64,000 nucleotides of DNA from Lytechinus variegatus (GCF_018143015.1 NC_054740.1:9938140-10002139); one strand, 5' to 3'; shown: positions 47,001 to 58,000, counted from the first letter of the stretch. The notes: generated by a model from the sequence alone, not told the origin. Numbers and translations: made by a program.

Positions 47001-47576
47001 CATTTTCAGGTCAATGTTAAATTTTACATGCAAGGCTCTTATGGCCAGTGTTATTCCATCCCAGTCATTTCACAATGAAGTTTCGACAGTGGCGGCGGAA
47101 GCCAAAAGAAATAGGGGGGTCTACCTGACATTTTGTGATGGACACATGTAAAAAAAATTGACAAGCAAGCAAAAAAAAAGGTCATCAACCTGAATTTTAG
47201 GAGGGTCCACCAGAATTTTTTTTTGGGGGGACCTGTTTTCCCCTGCTTCCGCCGCCTATGAGTTTCGATACAATTCTGTTGCGTGCCCTCGCAAATTACG
47301 ATATTTCTAGTTATTTTCAAAAGTGGGCGAGACACAAAATCGCTTTTGCCTTGTTTAAAAGAAAGAAAATAATCTCAATTTCATTAATACATGTTTTGTT
47401 AATTTCTGTTCCAGTTTTTTCTGTTCACCTACCTGTTTTTCTGTCTCGGAGTTGTCACTTTGTTCCTGGACGGTTTTAGAGACAATCAGAAACAAGCTTT
47501 CACGTCCATGTCGTCTCGTCTTTCGCGACACTCGAACAACAAGTCGAGAAAATCCAAGGTGACATCCGAAAGCTGA
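43608..47576 (+). CDS. two-pore-domain (K2P) potassium channel subunit, complete, 3 exons
   Basis: Exons 43608-44091, 44485-44870 and 47415-47576 join in frame (1032 bp, 343 residues plus stop). The protein has a very acidic N-terminus (about 55 residues, GELDEEEDILDMVEE...), TM1 (WTISAFLLLIVLGYLFAGAL), a cap loop, pore helix 1 and filter TTMGFGY, TM2 (FCIFYAVAGIFMTGGIV), TM3 (ALVLAHM-like segment then LVFPLAILMLLPS), pore helix 2 and filter TTTIGFGD, TM4 (FFLFTYLFFCLGVVTLFL) and a short basic C-tail. Two P-loops in one 4-TM chain define K2P channels, dimeric plasma-membrane leak K+ channels. Both filters are GFG; GFG in P1 recalls the THIK group, but the subtype is not assigned. The ATG at 43608 is chosen because it is the first ATG in the frame and has a good context (AACAATGG). 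Confidence 0.92.
44485..44870 (+). CDS. K2P channel exon 2: filter 1, TM2, TM3, pore 2
   Basis: 386 bp between acceptor ttcgttcag and donor ATAAGG|GTAAGT. It completes filter 1 (G|FGYTAPRTVPGE), then TM2, a basic loop (REL, RMTTWLRKCLKC-type), TM3 and pore 2 (YYVFQITTTIGFGDLESRFVG), ending in phase 0 at IPLYVIR. Confidence 0.93.
44991..45272. mobile_element. GGGCCCCGTCTTACAAAGAG MITE, copy 2, in K2P intron 2
   Basis: CAGGGCTCTTTCAAAGAGCT left; CGTAACTCTTTGTTAGAGGG right; interior as copy 1 (GACACTGATGGATTTCCATA). Confidence 0.75.
45437..45710. mobile_element. GGGCCCCGTCTTACAAAGAG MITE, copy 3, in K2P intron 2
   Basis: GGGCCCCGTCTTACAAAGAG left; CTCTTTGTAAGACGGAGCCC right; about 270 bp, same orientation as copy 2. 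Confidence 0.82.
46138..46284 (+). repeat. GATAAT/AAT microsatellite in K2P intron 2
   Basis: Irregular AATAATAATGATAAT and TAGTAGTAATAATAAT repeats. Confidence 0.8.
46425..47045 (+). repeat. ~154-bp tandem repeat, 4 copies, each with AGGTCAAAGGTCA
   Basis: The unit includes TAACTCCGCAACCGTAAGTC, CAACCAAACTTGGATGGT, GGACCTGCATGTTATGCTGC and AAGGTCAAAGGTCATTTTCA. The AGGTCAAAGGTCA 13-mers start at 46529, 46681, 46834 and 46990. The ORF running through it is a by-product of the repeat. Confidence 0.88.
47087..47260. mobile_element. 174-bp hAT MITE, perfect 8-bp TSD
   Basis: CAGTGGCGGCGGAAGC left, GCTTCCGCCGCCTATG right; AGTTTCGA at 47079-47086 and 47261-47268. Same family as 63160-63392 (TTGACAAGCAAGCAAAAAAA interior). 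Confidence 0.9.
47415..47576 (+). CDS. K2P channel exon 3: TM4 and C-terminal tail
   Basis: Acceptor ctgttccag, then FFLFTYLFFCLGVVTLFL (TM4) in the frame left by exon 2, followed by a basic 30-residue tail (DGFRDNQKQ... SRLSRHSNNKSRK) ending VTSES and TGA at 47574-47576. Too short to appear as a long ORF. The preceding 2.5-kb intron is filled with MITEs, a tandem repeat and a small hAT element. Confidence 0.88.
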   Translation, partial: FFLFTYLFFCLGVVTLFLDGFRDNQKQAFTSMSSRLSRHSNNKSRKSKVTSES

Positions 47577-47685
47577 CGCCAGCCGAACTCCGAATATTAG
47601 CGCCAAAACCGAAGAATGAATCACCCAACAACTCTTGGTCGAATTTCTGTGATTTTCAATTATTGTAAAAATAGCAGAAAAAAGT

Positions 47686-47691
47686 AATAAA
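47686..47691 (+). promoter_or_regulatory. candidate poly(A) signal of the K2P channel gene
   Basis: AATAAA 110 bp after the stop codon, before the TTAA-flanked MITE at 47733. Confidence 0.45.
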
Positions 47692-47736
47692 AAATATTGG
47701 TGAACGTTAGAGGAAAATCCATTAAAGACTGATTAA

Positions 47737-48505
47737 CCCTTGAAGGACTGGGCTATTTCAGATGGAGGGGGGTGGGGGACATGATGTCCCCCTTCTGATC
47801 TGGGTCGCTGAAATTTGGCACGCACATTCTTTACCATAAAAAAGCTAGTATAAAAAAAAAATTCTGAAAATAATTATTTTTCAATTATTGTGGATAGAAT
47901 ATGCAAATTTATTCATGAAAAACATTATTTGCATATCTTTCTTTTGCAGATGTCATCTTTATAATCTGATTTTCCTTATGTATTTCTTTGTTTTTAGAAT
48001 TTCTTATGTATTTCCATGTTTTTTATTTTTGTTTTTTCATTGTTTTTTTAAATGGAAATTATTACAGACCATTTAAAAACTGAATTAAACTCTAAATTTA
48101 TTAAGCAAACCAATTAGAATGAGAAATAATCACCCTTTAAGGAATTTCATTTCCCATTGACTTTGTACACAAAGTATAAAATTTTTTGGCATGACATTGC
48201 CTCGTAAAAAGTCACGTGACGTCGCGATGGTATACCCGTATGTCGCAAATTTGGTCTCAATAGTTGCGCGAGACCTCAAAACAACAATTCATAAAATTTT
48301 GTGGCGCTATCTTTTTGGCCCGAATTCACAAAGGTGGTTTTTGCAGAAACCATGGTTTCAACCGTGGGTTTTGCTGATTTTGCGATTCACAAAGGTGGTT
48401 TCAAATGAAACCACCTTTGTGAATTCGGGCCTTTGCGTTTCGGAAATATCGCGCGAAGCGTTGAGGGAGGGGGGGGGGGCATCATGGCCCCCAGTCCTTT
48501 TAGGG
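47737..48505. mobile_element. 769-bp piggyBac-like MITE in TTAA site
   Basis: TTAA|CCCTTGAAGGACTGGG on the left and CCCAGTCCTTTTAGGG|TTAA on the right. TTAA duplication with CCC/GGG ends is the piggyBac pattern. A second palindrome (GGCCCGAATTCACAAAGGTG and complement, 48318-48431) lies inside. Confidence 0.8.
48318..48431. mobile_element. small palindromic MITE, GGCCCGAATTCACAAAGGTGG
   Basis: Perfect terminal inverted repeats of about 24 bp beginning GGCCCGAATTCACAAAGG, with GGTTTNNNN-type internal repeats; nested in the piggyBac-like MITE. Confidence 0.75.
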
Positions 48506-48511
48506 TTAAGG

Positions 48512-49540
48512 GAGTTATTAGAATTCCAAGTTTTTGATTTGTGACCTCATAAACGAACAGCTGCCCCATATTTTATGTAATTAAATGTGCATAAATTTCA
48601 TTTTTTTATTGATTCGTGATGACTTTTTTTGTAGGAGCGGGTGTGAAATAATGTGTATATTGATATACTGAAGGTACAATTGAAAAAAAACATTTCATTT
48701 TTTTTATGAAAATTACACTCATTGATTTTCTAATGTGTCAAGTCAGGATCCTTAGACCACCAGGCCAAGGCACCTCGACTTGTTAAGCAAGTAAGGAATA
48801 TTTGCATTCATATGGAGACACTTTCTACAACGCATCGATTCCTAGTTTGAAAATGCAATTAAAATCACAATGGAGAGCTGAGAGGCTTTTGTCGAAAGTT
48901 GGTCATACTGTAGATCGTCGTTGTCCAGAGTCAAGAGATTTCAATGCTGTACCATTTTCACCAAATTTAACAAAAGCCTCTTGGCTCTCCATGGCAAATG
49001 AATTGGTGCGACGTTGTAGAGAGTGTCTCCGTAGTAAATGCGAAAAGTCTCGATTGATACTAAAAACAACGGAAAAAAGGATCAATCAGAGTCAGTTTTC
49101 AAAACTTAGGAGTTTTTATCAAATCTTGGTACTATACATGACATTCATATCAGCTCCAAAGTGCGTATGGATGTAAAATTGATTGAAGAATAATTTTTGT
49201 TTGACTCTGTGAATCTATACATCCGTGAAGTTCCCACCCTTGAAATTCAATTTATTTTAATTTCAATTGCAATTTCATTGTTAGAACTTTCTTCATCAGT
49301 CCGAATTATGTTAGCGTTTGGCTGTTCTGAACTGGATAATATTCAACACAAAATTGAAGTGAAAATCGTTACTGAAAAAAAAAATCAGGAAAGGATATTG
49401 GAGGCTGATTCTCCTATATGTTATGTAGACCTCATGTAACGTGCCACATGACCTGAAAAAAAATAATGTGATCGACAGATCGATCATTTTGAAGTTTTCT
49501 CAACCGCTATGCAGAAGCTTTCTAGAACGTAAAGAATCTA
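48512..49540. other. intergenic, unrecognised ORFs only
   Basis: Holds a 124-codon ORF (48802-49176; NELVRRCRECLRSKCEK) and an 80-codon ORF with no recognised motifs or splice context. No gene call is justified. Confidence 0.3.
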
Positions 49541-49549
49541 TTGACCAAA

Positions 49550-49700
49550 GCCCTTTGTCGAAAATCGGTGAATCAAAACAGCAGTGTCGTCCGTGACTCT
49601 GGACAAACAAAATCTTTGCAAATTTTCGTTAGCTCAGAATTTCAGGACGAGTAGACGTCCCGGTTTACCAATTTTTGACAAGACCTCTCAGCTGTCACTG
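49550..49700. repeat. CTTTGTCG...CGACAAAG repeat, copy 1
   Basis: CCCTTTGTCGAAAATCGGTG and TTTTTGACAAGACCTCTCAG are imperfectly inverted; GACTCTGGACAAACAAAATC and flanking sequence match 53660-53870. Confidence 0.5.
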
Positions 49701-49929
49701 TGATTTGACGGGTATTTCCAATATATTTTCTATATTGTATAATCCGCGTCCCCGTAGCCATTACTACTGAATAAATGTATTCGCGGTTTCTGTTAGTGGA
49801 CAATAAAAAGGATTTATCATCAATGGAAATATGATATGGGCGACAAGTCCCTTATCACCATTTTAAGGCGTTAACCAGTTTGTCATAAAACGCTGACACA
49901 GAGCCTTTTTCGTTTCAATATTAAATACC

Positions 49930-50240
49930 ACCTATGCCGCCGACACACCAACTCGCAACACGCACACACACACCCGTCACACACATTCGTTCACCCATAC
50001 ACCCTAACACACTTATTTTCCCAACACACACACACACTCGTGCCCACACTTCTCCAAAAACCAAACCACTGCACGCGCACATGGTTTAACACACTCAAGT
50101 ACCATCCATGACAACCCTTCACCTACAAACACCAACATGCACCCCCTCACATCCGCGCGCGCGACACACACCCATACCAAAGCACTACACTGTGTCCCTT
50201 TACACTGATACACCAAATGATACACACTCGCATAACCGTA
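49930..50240 (+). repeat. degenerate CA-rich low-complexity region
   Basis: Repeated ACACACAC and CACACTCG/ACACCCAT units across about 300 bp. Confidence 0.7.
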
Positions 50241-50446
50241 CAGGTGACACACTTGCTCCGGTCAGGGTTTAAAGTTAGGATTATCAATTAGAGACGTTTT
50301 GATTCAGAATCTAATAAAGATTAGGATTAGGGTTTATTTAGTTTTGGAGCTAAGATTTCATGTTTGGCTTATATTGCAGGTTTTCCATCAGAGCAATTGT
50401 CACCGGAGCAAATGTCATGGAACCCCTGCACAACTACGTCTATTAT

Positions 50447-51329
50447 CAGGGGCGTCGATCCATTTTTCAGATGGGGGGGGGGCAAAATCATTAACGTTCC
50501 AAAGGCGCTCGATCGTACAAGACACCCATCCACATACCCTCACACACGCACACACGCACACACATACATATATACATATATATGCATATAATTATATACA
50601 TATATATATGACTCATGAGACACAGACACGTATCTCACCAACAAATAAATGCGAGCGCGAAGCGCGAGCTGATTTTTTTTTAGCATACTGACAGGAAAAG
50701 CGTGCCTTTTGTTTATGGGGCTGCTTGTAGTAACTCATGAGGAGGATACATATCTTACTACACAGGTAGTACGAGTGCCGAGAGTGAGCTGAAATGTCTT
50801 TATATTCTGGCCTGAAAGCTTGATATTCTAAGCATTTTTGTACCAATGATTAAGATTGGTATCTAAAAGAATAGATGCGAACATGAAGGGCGGGCGGAAA
50901 ATTTTTAAAATTCGATCTGAAAAAATGACAGTTTAATGGACGTTTTAGATAAAGAACAAGATATGTATCCAAGAAAAGATGATTGCAAATCGAAGTAGGA
51001 GTTCTTTTGAGGCTTAAAACTGAAAACAGGACATTTACATTCACCTATTTAATCATGAAAAGTTTGGGTCTTTGCCACAGAAATGATGCGAGCGCGAAGC
51101 GCGAGCTGAAATTTTTTATATTCCAATCTAAAAAGCGGACATTTTGAGCACGATTATAGATAAAGAACGAGTTGTGTATCTCAATCTCGCTTCCTGAACA
51201 TTAAAATCTTGTTTTTTGGGGCATATCCGGAATTATTGGGGAGGGGGGCAAAATGATATGTTTGCCCCCCAATATTTCCATTTGTGGGGCGATCGCCCCC
51301 TGCCCCCCCCCCCAGGATCGACGCCTCTG
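50447..51329. mobile_element. 0.88-kb hAT-like element with mirror-core array
   Basis: CAGGGGCGTCGATCC left, GGATCGACGCCTCTG right, poly-G/C inside both ends; TCTATTAT/TCCATTAT flanks (7 of 8). CGAGCGCGAAGCGCGAGC cores at about 50652 and 51089, degenerate ones near 50770 and 50875. A CA/TA microsatellite at 50535-50610 is inside. Confidence 0.8.
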
Positions 51330-51674
51330 TCCATTATTAATCTTTTACTTTAGCCGTGTAAACAATAGTACCGATAAAAATATCCTCATCGATTGCGGCA
51401 GCCTTAATATACTTTAAGACTAGTCTGGTCTAGAGTCTAGACGATAAAAAAAATACGGCCTCCACCATGAAACCTTGTTAGTATCATTTTTCTTTTCATA
51501 CGTGCACGCGCCTGATTATCTTTACTACAAAATATCGCTTGCTTAGTCATTTTTATTTTTCTTATTGGCGATAACCTGGTACGCTGCTATACCTGCAAAA
51601 AGATTTTACTAATCGTATAATTAGGGTGTTATCAAACATAGCGGTAATGGTTTATCTTCGCCGTGAAGATATAT

Positions 51675-51870
51675 AAGGGTACGTGGTTCACCCCAGCAAA
51701 TAGTTCATTTAAAGAAATGAAAGATATACAATAACGTTGAAAATTTCGTCAAAGTCTGATGTAAAAACAAAAGAAAAATTATAAGGTTTAATATGCACAA
51801 CCTGGTCAGTATGTAAATGAGAGAACCGATGACGTCATCCACTCGATCACTTTTCTCTATTTTATTGTTT
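51675..51870. mobile_element. half copy of the TTAA-type MITE
   Basis: CACCCCAGCAAATAG... CAACCTGGTCAGTATG and GATGACGTCATCCACTC match the left half of 5076-5640; the right half is missing. Confidence 0.65.
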
Positions 51871-53079
51871 AAATATATATCTTGATTTTGTCCTCAATTC
51901 ATTGATTATTTAAAACAAGGTTTGATTCCTATTTAAATATGTGGGATTACCATCGGTTTAGCTTCTATCTGAAAGCGCCATTTAATTCTCTGTATGTATT
52001 AATTTAAAAACAAAGATTGTTCTGTCAACCTAAAATCTTGCTAGAGGTTTTCCAGACGTAGCAACACGATTGTATTTAAGCTGAAGTATTGAAGTTGATT
52101 TACTACCAAATGGTAGGCATGGTAAGGCATAGACGTTGCAATATATCCGTTGGAATTTCGATTGTTATACAATAAAGATTGCTTTGGTAACCTAACGTAT
52201 TGAAGAGATTTCCCAAAACATAGCAACATATATTACGTTAACAAGATATATTTCGAGAATGACAGTTGATTTTATCGACAGGCAATATAATTTATCTTGC
52301 AGAATATCCTTTCTCAGTAAAAATTACCTCTCTTTCTTCCATTCTTTCTCTCTTCTTAAAGAAAACAAGAATTCTACTCTTCTGAGATGTACAGAAGAAA
52401 TTTTATCTATCAAAGAATCTCGAAATATTTCATCGCTTCATGATCAAATCACATTTAGAAAAAAACTCAGAAAGATTTACAAAACGACAGCTAATATCCC
52501 GGAATATAAAATGTATTATTGCACTTCTACAATGACTATGCGCATAAAGTACTACTAATATATAGGCCTAGATAATTATGTTTACCATTTTGTACCTTAA
52601 TAAAGAAAAATATGAAATATATGATTATTTCAGTAAATATAATAGTCTTAAAAATATGAGTATTTACTACGATATTAAAGCATACTGAGAAGAAAAGCTA
52701 TGATATTCAAACATCTGCAATATGATTTTGTTTTTAGACATTACTAAAATAAGCATACATGATTTAAAATCCATTGAGGCATCAAAGAAAGAAAATAGCA
52801 AATGATAAAAGATTTCAAAACAAAATTATGTTTTACAGAACGTCTGCAAACATTTATAAACATTATCATTTTACAAAAGGAAAGTTTTATTCTAATGAAA
52901 AGTCATCCTTGTAAACTGATATTAAAAATGTTTAGATTATATTTCAAGGAAGACTGCTGCATGTACATCATTCATCGATTATCCAGAACAGAGTTATTTT
53001 CCTGGATTGAAATGTTATAAGGTGTTTTTGTATAATCTTGTTATAAGTTTGTGTATCTAAGTTGACAATGCAAGGTAGA
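51871..53079. other. intergenic, no gene seen
   Basis: Very AT-rich with two short unrecognised ORFs (52259-52558, 52802-53020). No splice-bounded exon or repeat family recognised. Confidence 0.35.
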
Positions 53080-53084
53080 TTGTG

Positions 53085-53370
53085 GAGCGATGATGCTAAG
53101 CTGATTGGTGTCGAGACTTTAAAACAAGGGGTCGTGGATTCGAATCCCAGCCATGGCGTAATTTCCTTCACCAAAAATAAAAAAATTTGACCCAAATTCG
53201 TCGCACTTAACCCAGGTGAGGCAAGTGGGTACCGTCGGGAAGCGATTCCTCATAAAGTTGTGAGCACATCGGAATCGGCAGCCGGGGTAATATAGGAGCG
53301 CCTTGAGCACCAAATAAGGTGGATATGTGCAATATTCAACTTGCTATTATGATCATTATCATAGGTTTGT
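53085..53370 (+). repeat. tRNA-derived SINE
   Basis: Head GTGGAGCGATGATGCTAAGC, B box GGTCGTGGATTCGAATCCC, body CTTAACCCAGGTGAGGCAAG, tail with ATTATGATCATTATCAT. Convergent-gene intergenic region. Confidence 0.8.
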
Positions 53371-53392
53371 GTGCCTAAGTTGACGATTGAAG

Positions 53393-53600
53393 TTAGTTTG
53401 TGGAGCGTTGTAGCCCAGTAGATTACTGTCCGGACTTTAAAACAGGAAGTCGTGGGTTCAAAAATCCCGGCCATGGCGGGCGTTATTTAAAGCTATCCTC
53501 ATCGTGCTGCACTGAACTCAGGTGAAGTAAACGGGTAAGTGCATGGTGGGAATTTATTCCTTGAAACGCAGTGCGCTTAACATTTGCATTATAAGGAGTT
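53393..53600 (+). repeat. second tRNA-derived SINE (truncated), same orientation
   Basis: GTGGAGCGTTGTAGCCCAGT head, GTCGTGGGTTCAAAAATCCC B box, body CACTGAACTCAGGTGAAGTA; diverged copy of the SINE at 53085. Confidence 0.7.
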
Positions 53601-53659
53601 TACGCACAGCGACATATGAAGGGTTCAAAATGCCCGTCCTTGCAAAGAACAGCAAAAAA

Positions 53660-53870
53660 GTCTTTGTCGTTAATTGGTGAATCAGAATAGCAGTTTAGTC
53701 ATTGACTGTGGACAAACAACCTATTTGCAATGTTTCATCAGCTCCGAAACTGCTGCTCCGGTTCCACTATTTCCGACAAAGACCTCCCAGCTATGCATTG
53801 CCATTTGAGATGCATTTCTAATAAATTTACTGTGTTCTTGAATCCTCCGTACGCCGTGGAGCGAAAATTC
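53660..53870. repeat. CTTTGTCG...CGACAAAG repeat, copy 2
   Basis: GTCTTTGTCGTTAATTGGTG and CCGACAAAGACCTCCCAGCT form imperfect inverted ends; shares TGGACAAACAA and CAGCT(C)CGAA segments with copy 1 at 49550. Confidence 0.5.
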
Positions 53871-53935
53871 TCAATTGTAGAGCGCTTACAGACTTCTGAT
53901 AAAGTAAGTGTTATAGGCGCTATATAAGCAAGTAA

Positions 53936-54418
53936 TATTAAAAATGAAGTCTGTTCTGTGTGTTGACCCTAATCAATTGAGATAGGCTCGAGGTAGTCAT
54001 CATCTGCAGTCGGATGAAGAGGTGTTATTCCAATGAAGGCCCCTTCCAAAATTGGCACTTTCTATGCTTCATACATGATATAAATACATTTATATAATAT
54101 TTAGATAGACAATTAAGATATTATAATGTGCATTTCGTAAAAGAGTGTTGATAGATTTAAATTGCATTTATAGCTGTAATCTTTCAAGCAGCAAGAGTAT
54201 TTCAAGGGTAGGGTTAACGATAAACCATATATAATCCAAATCAATTTCAATGGATTCTATATTGTCGTTGAAGTGGAAATTCTGCGAACCTTTATCTTTC
54301 AAGTTGTGTGGAAAGAAAAAATCAGAAAAATTATAAAACAGATCATAAGAATCGCCCTCCCTACTTTTCTGCGGGCTTTCTTCTCTCTCTTTCTCTCTCT
54401 CTGGCTCCCTTTCGATAT
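53936..54418. other. 3' flank of the arylsulfatase gene, no gene seen
   Basis: AT-rich with a CT-rich microsatellite at about 54376-54405 just beyond the stop codon. No canonical AATAAA on the minus strand close to the stop. Confidence 0.4.
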
Positions 54419-55068
54419 TTAGTTGTAAGGTCCCGTGACGGGGCCATAGTTACAGATACAGTTAGTGGCTTCATTGCAGCAAGGGACAATAGACTTCGTT
54501 GGATCTTTATCGTCCAATAACGGCTCAGCGACAACCACGGACGCGACGTGAGCGGCTACCTTCTCCTGCAGATCGGCCATGAATTCACCAAGTGCAGGAT
54601 CAGCAGTGACGTTCAGTGGGAACGCTTCAATCGGATCGTGCTCGACGTTGTAGACGATCGGCGGGTTCTGTTCGGTGACGCAAGAAGCATAGCAGTCGTA
54701 ACAGTCAAAGTAATGCCTCGTGGGCTGCCCGCCGTCACCGCACTGCGCGGTGAAGTAATCCTGAGGTTGAACCCTATGGGTAAAGTAATGGACCTTGTAC
54801 GGACCGGATCGAACCGCCATGAGCCGGTCCTTGCAGTAGTAGTAAAGGACGTCGTGCGGCGACGGGGCGTTGTTCAGAAGAACGTCTGTTATCACTTCTC
54901 CATCGTAGGATACATTGGATGGGAGCGAACCGCCGGCGAGGTCGACGAGGGTTTTCATGATGTCGAGAGTACTGACGAGTTCGTTCGATTCACGAGGGGT
55001 TATCTGCCCGGGCCAGTAGGCCACGAAAGGGACGCGTACGCCTCCCTCCCATGTGTTGGTCTTGTAGC
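54419..55068 (-). CDS. arylsulfatase, last exon: Lys loop and C-terminal domain
   Basis: 650 bp, acceptor tttcctcag, stop TAA at 54421-54419. Starts with the second half of the active-site Lys loop ([20 protein letters not shown]), then the C-terminal subdomain ([34 protein letters not shown]) and a Cys-rich tail with about ten cysteines, suggesting a disulphide-stabilised secreted protein. It has the highest GC content of any coding segment in the window. Confidence 0.93.
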
Positions 55069-58000
55069 CTGAGGAAAGATGGAACAAAATGAATACATTA
55101 ATCGAAGAGGCATAATATTCGATAAATAAACACCAGTGATGACAGTAACGAGGAGTACCTGTGGAAAAGGGAGTCAAGTTAATTCTTTAAATTCAGTTCA
55201 GTTTTAATCGTACGCCCAAAGCGAGAGGCGATAACCGATGGCGTTTGGACCATTATGAAAGTGCCAGTTGTGCGAAGTCACAGAAACGCTGAACACAAGA
55301 ACAAGCACTACTAATGAAGTGGTATCGATCCATATTCTGATAGATCACCATCACCGGGGATAGAGGCTCAGAGGTCCACCTCATGAACGGGAGGTCGATC
55401 CCCGGCCGAGTCAAACCAATGACTTAAAAAATCGGACCTTCTGCTTTCTTGCTAGGCGCTCAGCATCTAGATTGGAGAAGGGTAATAATAACATGCTATG
55501 TTATGCAGGGCCCGCCGGAAGAGCATGATTGAAGTGGCTACCCTAGTTAAATAAAACGTTATTATTATCATTATCGTAATTTTCTCAAAGTGTGTTACTG
55601 TGGTGATCGGTCCCACTGATTTATGAAGAAGTGACAAAAATGAGAAAAAAGTAAGATAGTGAGCCAGGAAAAGGGGTCAAAGTTTGACTCGTTTAATTGT
55701 ACTCTTATTTTACTTGTATTTTCAGTATTAAATGTGCCTCGGGGCCCCGGGAAAGGATTTTTAAAGAAGCGGTGCTGAGTGAAGGTGATTTTGGTCTACA
55801 AAAATTGATAAGCATTATGTAAATAAATGAATGATACACCAACCTAATTTCCAGCAGTGCTGCAGAAAAATATTGGGGGTGCTTCAGCACCCCAGCTTAC
55901 CCACCGCCATGATCATGATGATATGGCTTACATTTCAGGTCGTCTTCTCCTTTTATCAAAATAACTGAATGAATTATGTATATAATATATAATGTATATA
56001 TATATATATACTAGTTCTACATCTAACTTAGATATGCTATTAAAAAAGTCATAATATGATCCGTCACGTTATGAAAAAAGAAGTTTGTGTTGGATTACGT
56101 GAAATTAATGCTAGATTATTATGCTTTACCGCTTATATCGTCTACACAATATTCCAGAAACAGAGCATCGATACATTATTTTCTTTCAAAATTTTACTAC
56201 TTTATGGCATTTCCGCAGCAGAGTTCTACACTGTTTTTTAAGGTGATTCTATAATAATCTTCTAAACTTTTTTATGTGTCATGTTGTGGATCTGACTCGT
56301 GTCTCTTAAACAGAAAGTCATGGGTTCAACTCCTACCTCAAGTGTTAATTGCCTTAAGCAAGAACATTACTAATATTGTAATGCACTCAACTCAGGTGAT
56401 GTAACACTGGAACATATTGGCGCGCAGAGCATAATATCATCAAGATCTAAACGTTAAATACCAAAGTAATTTTTGCCTGAGAACAAAAGCTCTTGCAAGC
56501 CGAATTTAAAACCAAAATATGAAATTCAAACCCATCCCTAACCTTAATCCTAATCACCACATCATTCAAAACCAAAGACCATACCACAGCCCCAACCCTT
56601 AAATTAGGCCTATATCTTTAGAGAGAAAAAACAGAAGAGCAATGTTATTGTCTCACACTTATATATATATATTTTTACATTCCCCAAAGTTTGTTTTTGA
56701 ATAGTATCCAACAAATCATGCCAATTATAAGTTTTCCTTTCTTTCAATTTGCATGCAGTTTTTAACAAACAGTTTAGGATCATAATTGAATCAACTAATA
56801 CGAGTGCAGGAGAAAATGTTGAGTGACCGATTAAACAATACCTTTGAAGATGCTAGGATCTCCTCCCCAAGCGCAGTACTCTGGCTGTGGCCCGTGATCA
56901 GCAATAAACAACACCAAGGTGTTGTTTAAAATCCCCTGAGCTTCAAGGGTATCTATCACCTCACCCACCGCGGCGCTCATCTCATTGATGTTATCTCCAT
57001 AGTCACCTGAGAGAAGAAGAGGGATTGAAATATCCATCAGAAATGATATCTGTTATGAACTGACGGGTACACCGTTTGCCTCTGTCTAGCATAGAGTTAA
57101 ATACGTAATTCTATGCTGTCTAGTCATTTTTGTCCGCCGGAGTTGGACGGCCACAAATTCATGACCTTTTATTAATGCATAAAAAAAAGAGCAAAATTTC
57201 CGGCAACATCCTGCCCGACTTTCCACCGTCATAGTCTAATGTTCACTGATTCGTTTTGTTTGTGGGTTTTATCAGAACCGGGGTGGGGTGGGGGCAGGGA
57301 ACTCCCCACTTTTAAACATGTACACAAACTTAAAAGTTAACCATTTGATTACGAATTTTAGTACGGTCAGCCCCTCCCCCACTTTGAAAACGTTCCGCGG
57401 CCCCTGTTTATAATTTCGAGGTAAAATTTGACCTCCTGTAAATCTTGCCTGTAATTATCCATGATCTTCACGGTTTCCAAGTCTAAACACGGTCACCTTT
57501 TTACATTGCAATTCGTGGAAACAAAGTAAGATTAATACAAATGATGAACTGTCAATACAAATATCTTACCTCGGCGGGATTTTCCAGCGAATTCAGGCGA
57601 GGCATACAGGGGGGCGTGGGGGTGAGAGAAGGGGAAGTAGAAGAAGAACGGGCGATGTGCGTTGTATTCAATGAACGTAGTAGCATCGTTGACGAATGTC
57701 TTTGTGAGGTATGTATGGTTGAACGGCTGTGCGACGATCTGGTCTCGCTTGTACAGGAAACATTTACTTGTATCAGGAAACTCCCGGATGTACTAATGAT
57801 AAATTTATTATGAAGAAATAGATTTTAATATTTCAAAATATTAGAGTTATCCTTATTTTGATGTTTTTATGATATCCTTTAAAAATAATTGAGAAAAATC
57901 ACCTGCATCACGCGATTCAATATGGCAGCAGTTCTGACTTTGAAACCTACTTTAAAATTATTATTTACAAACACCATGATAAATGATACTACATGCATTG

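Noticed and set aside
48802-49439. 124- and 80-codon ORFs (RRCRECLRSKCEK)
   Set aside because: Cys/Arg cluster looked like a zinc-binding motif but the spacing matches no known family and there is no splice context or repeat support.
52259-53020. 99- and 72-codon ORFs in an AT-rich region
   Set aside because: Low-complexity composition, no family resemblance.
54548-55072. Plus-strand 174-codon ORF
   Set aside because: Antisense shadow of the GC-rich last sulfatase exon.
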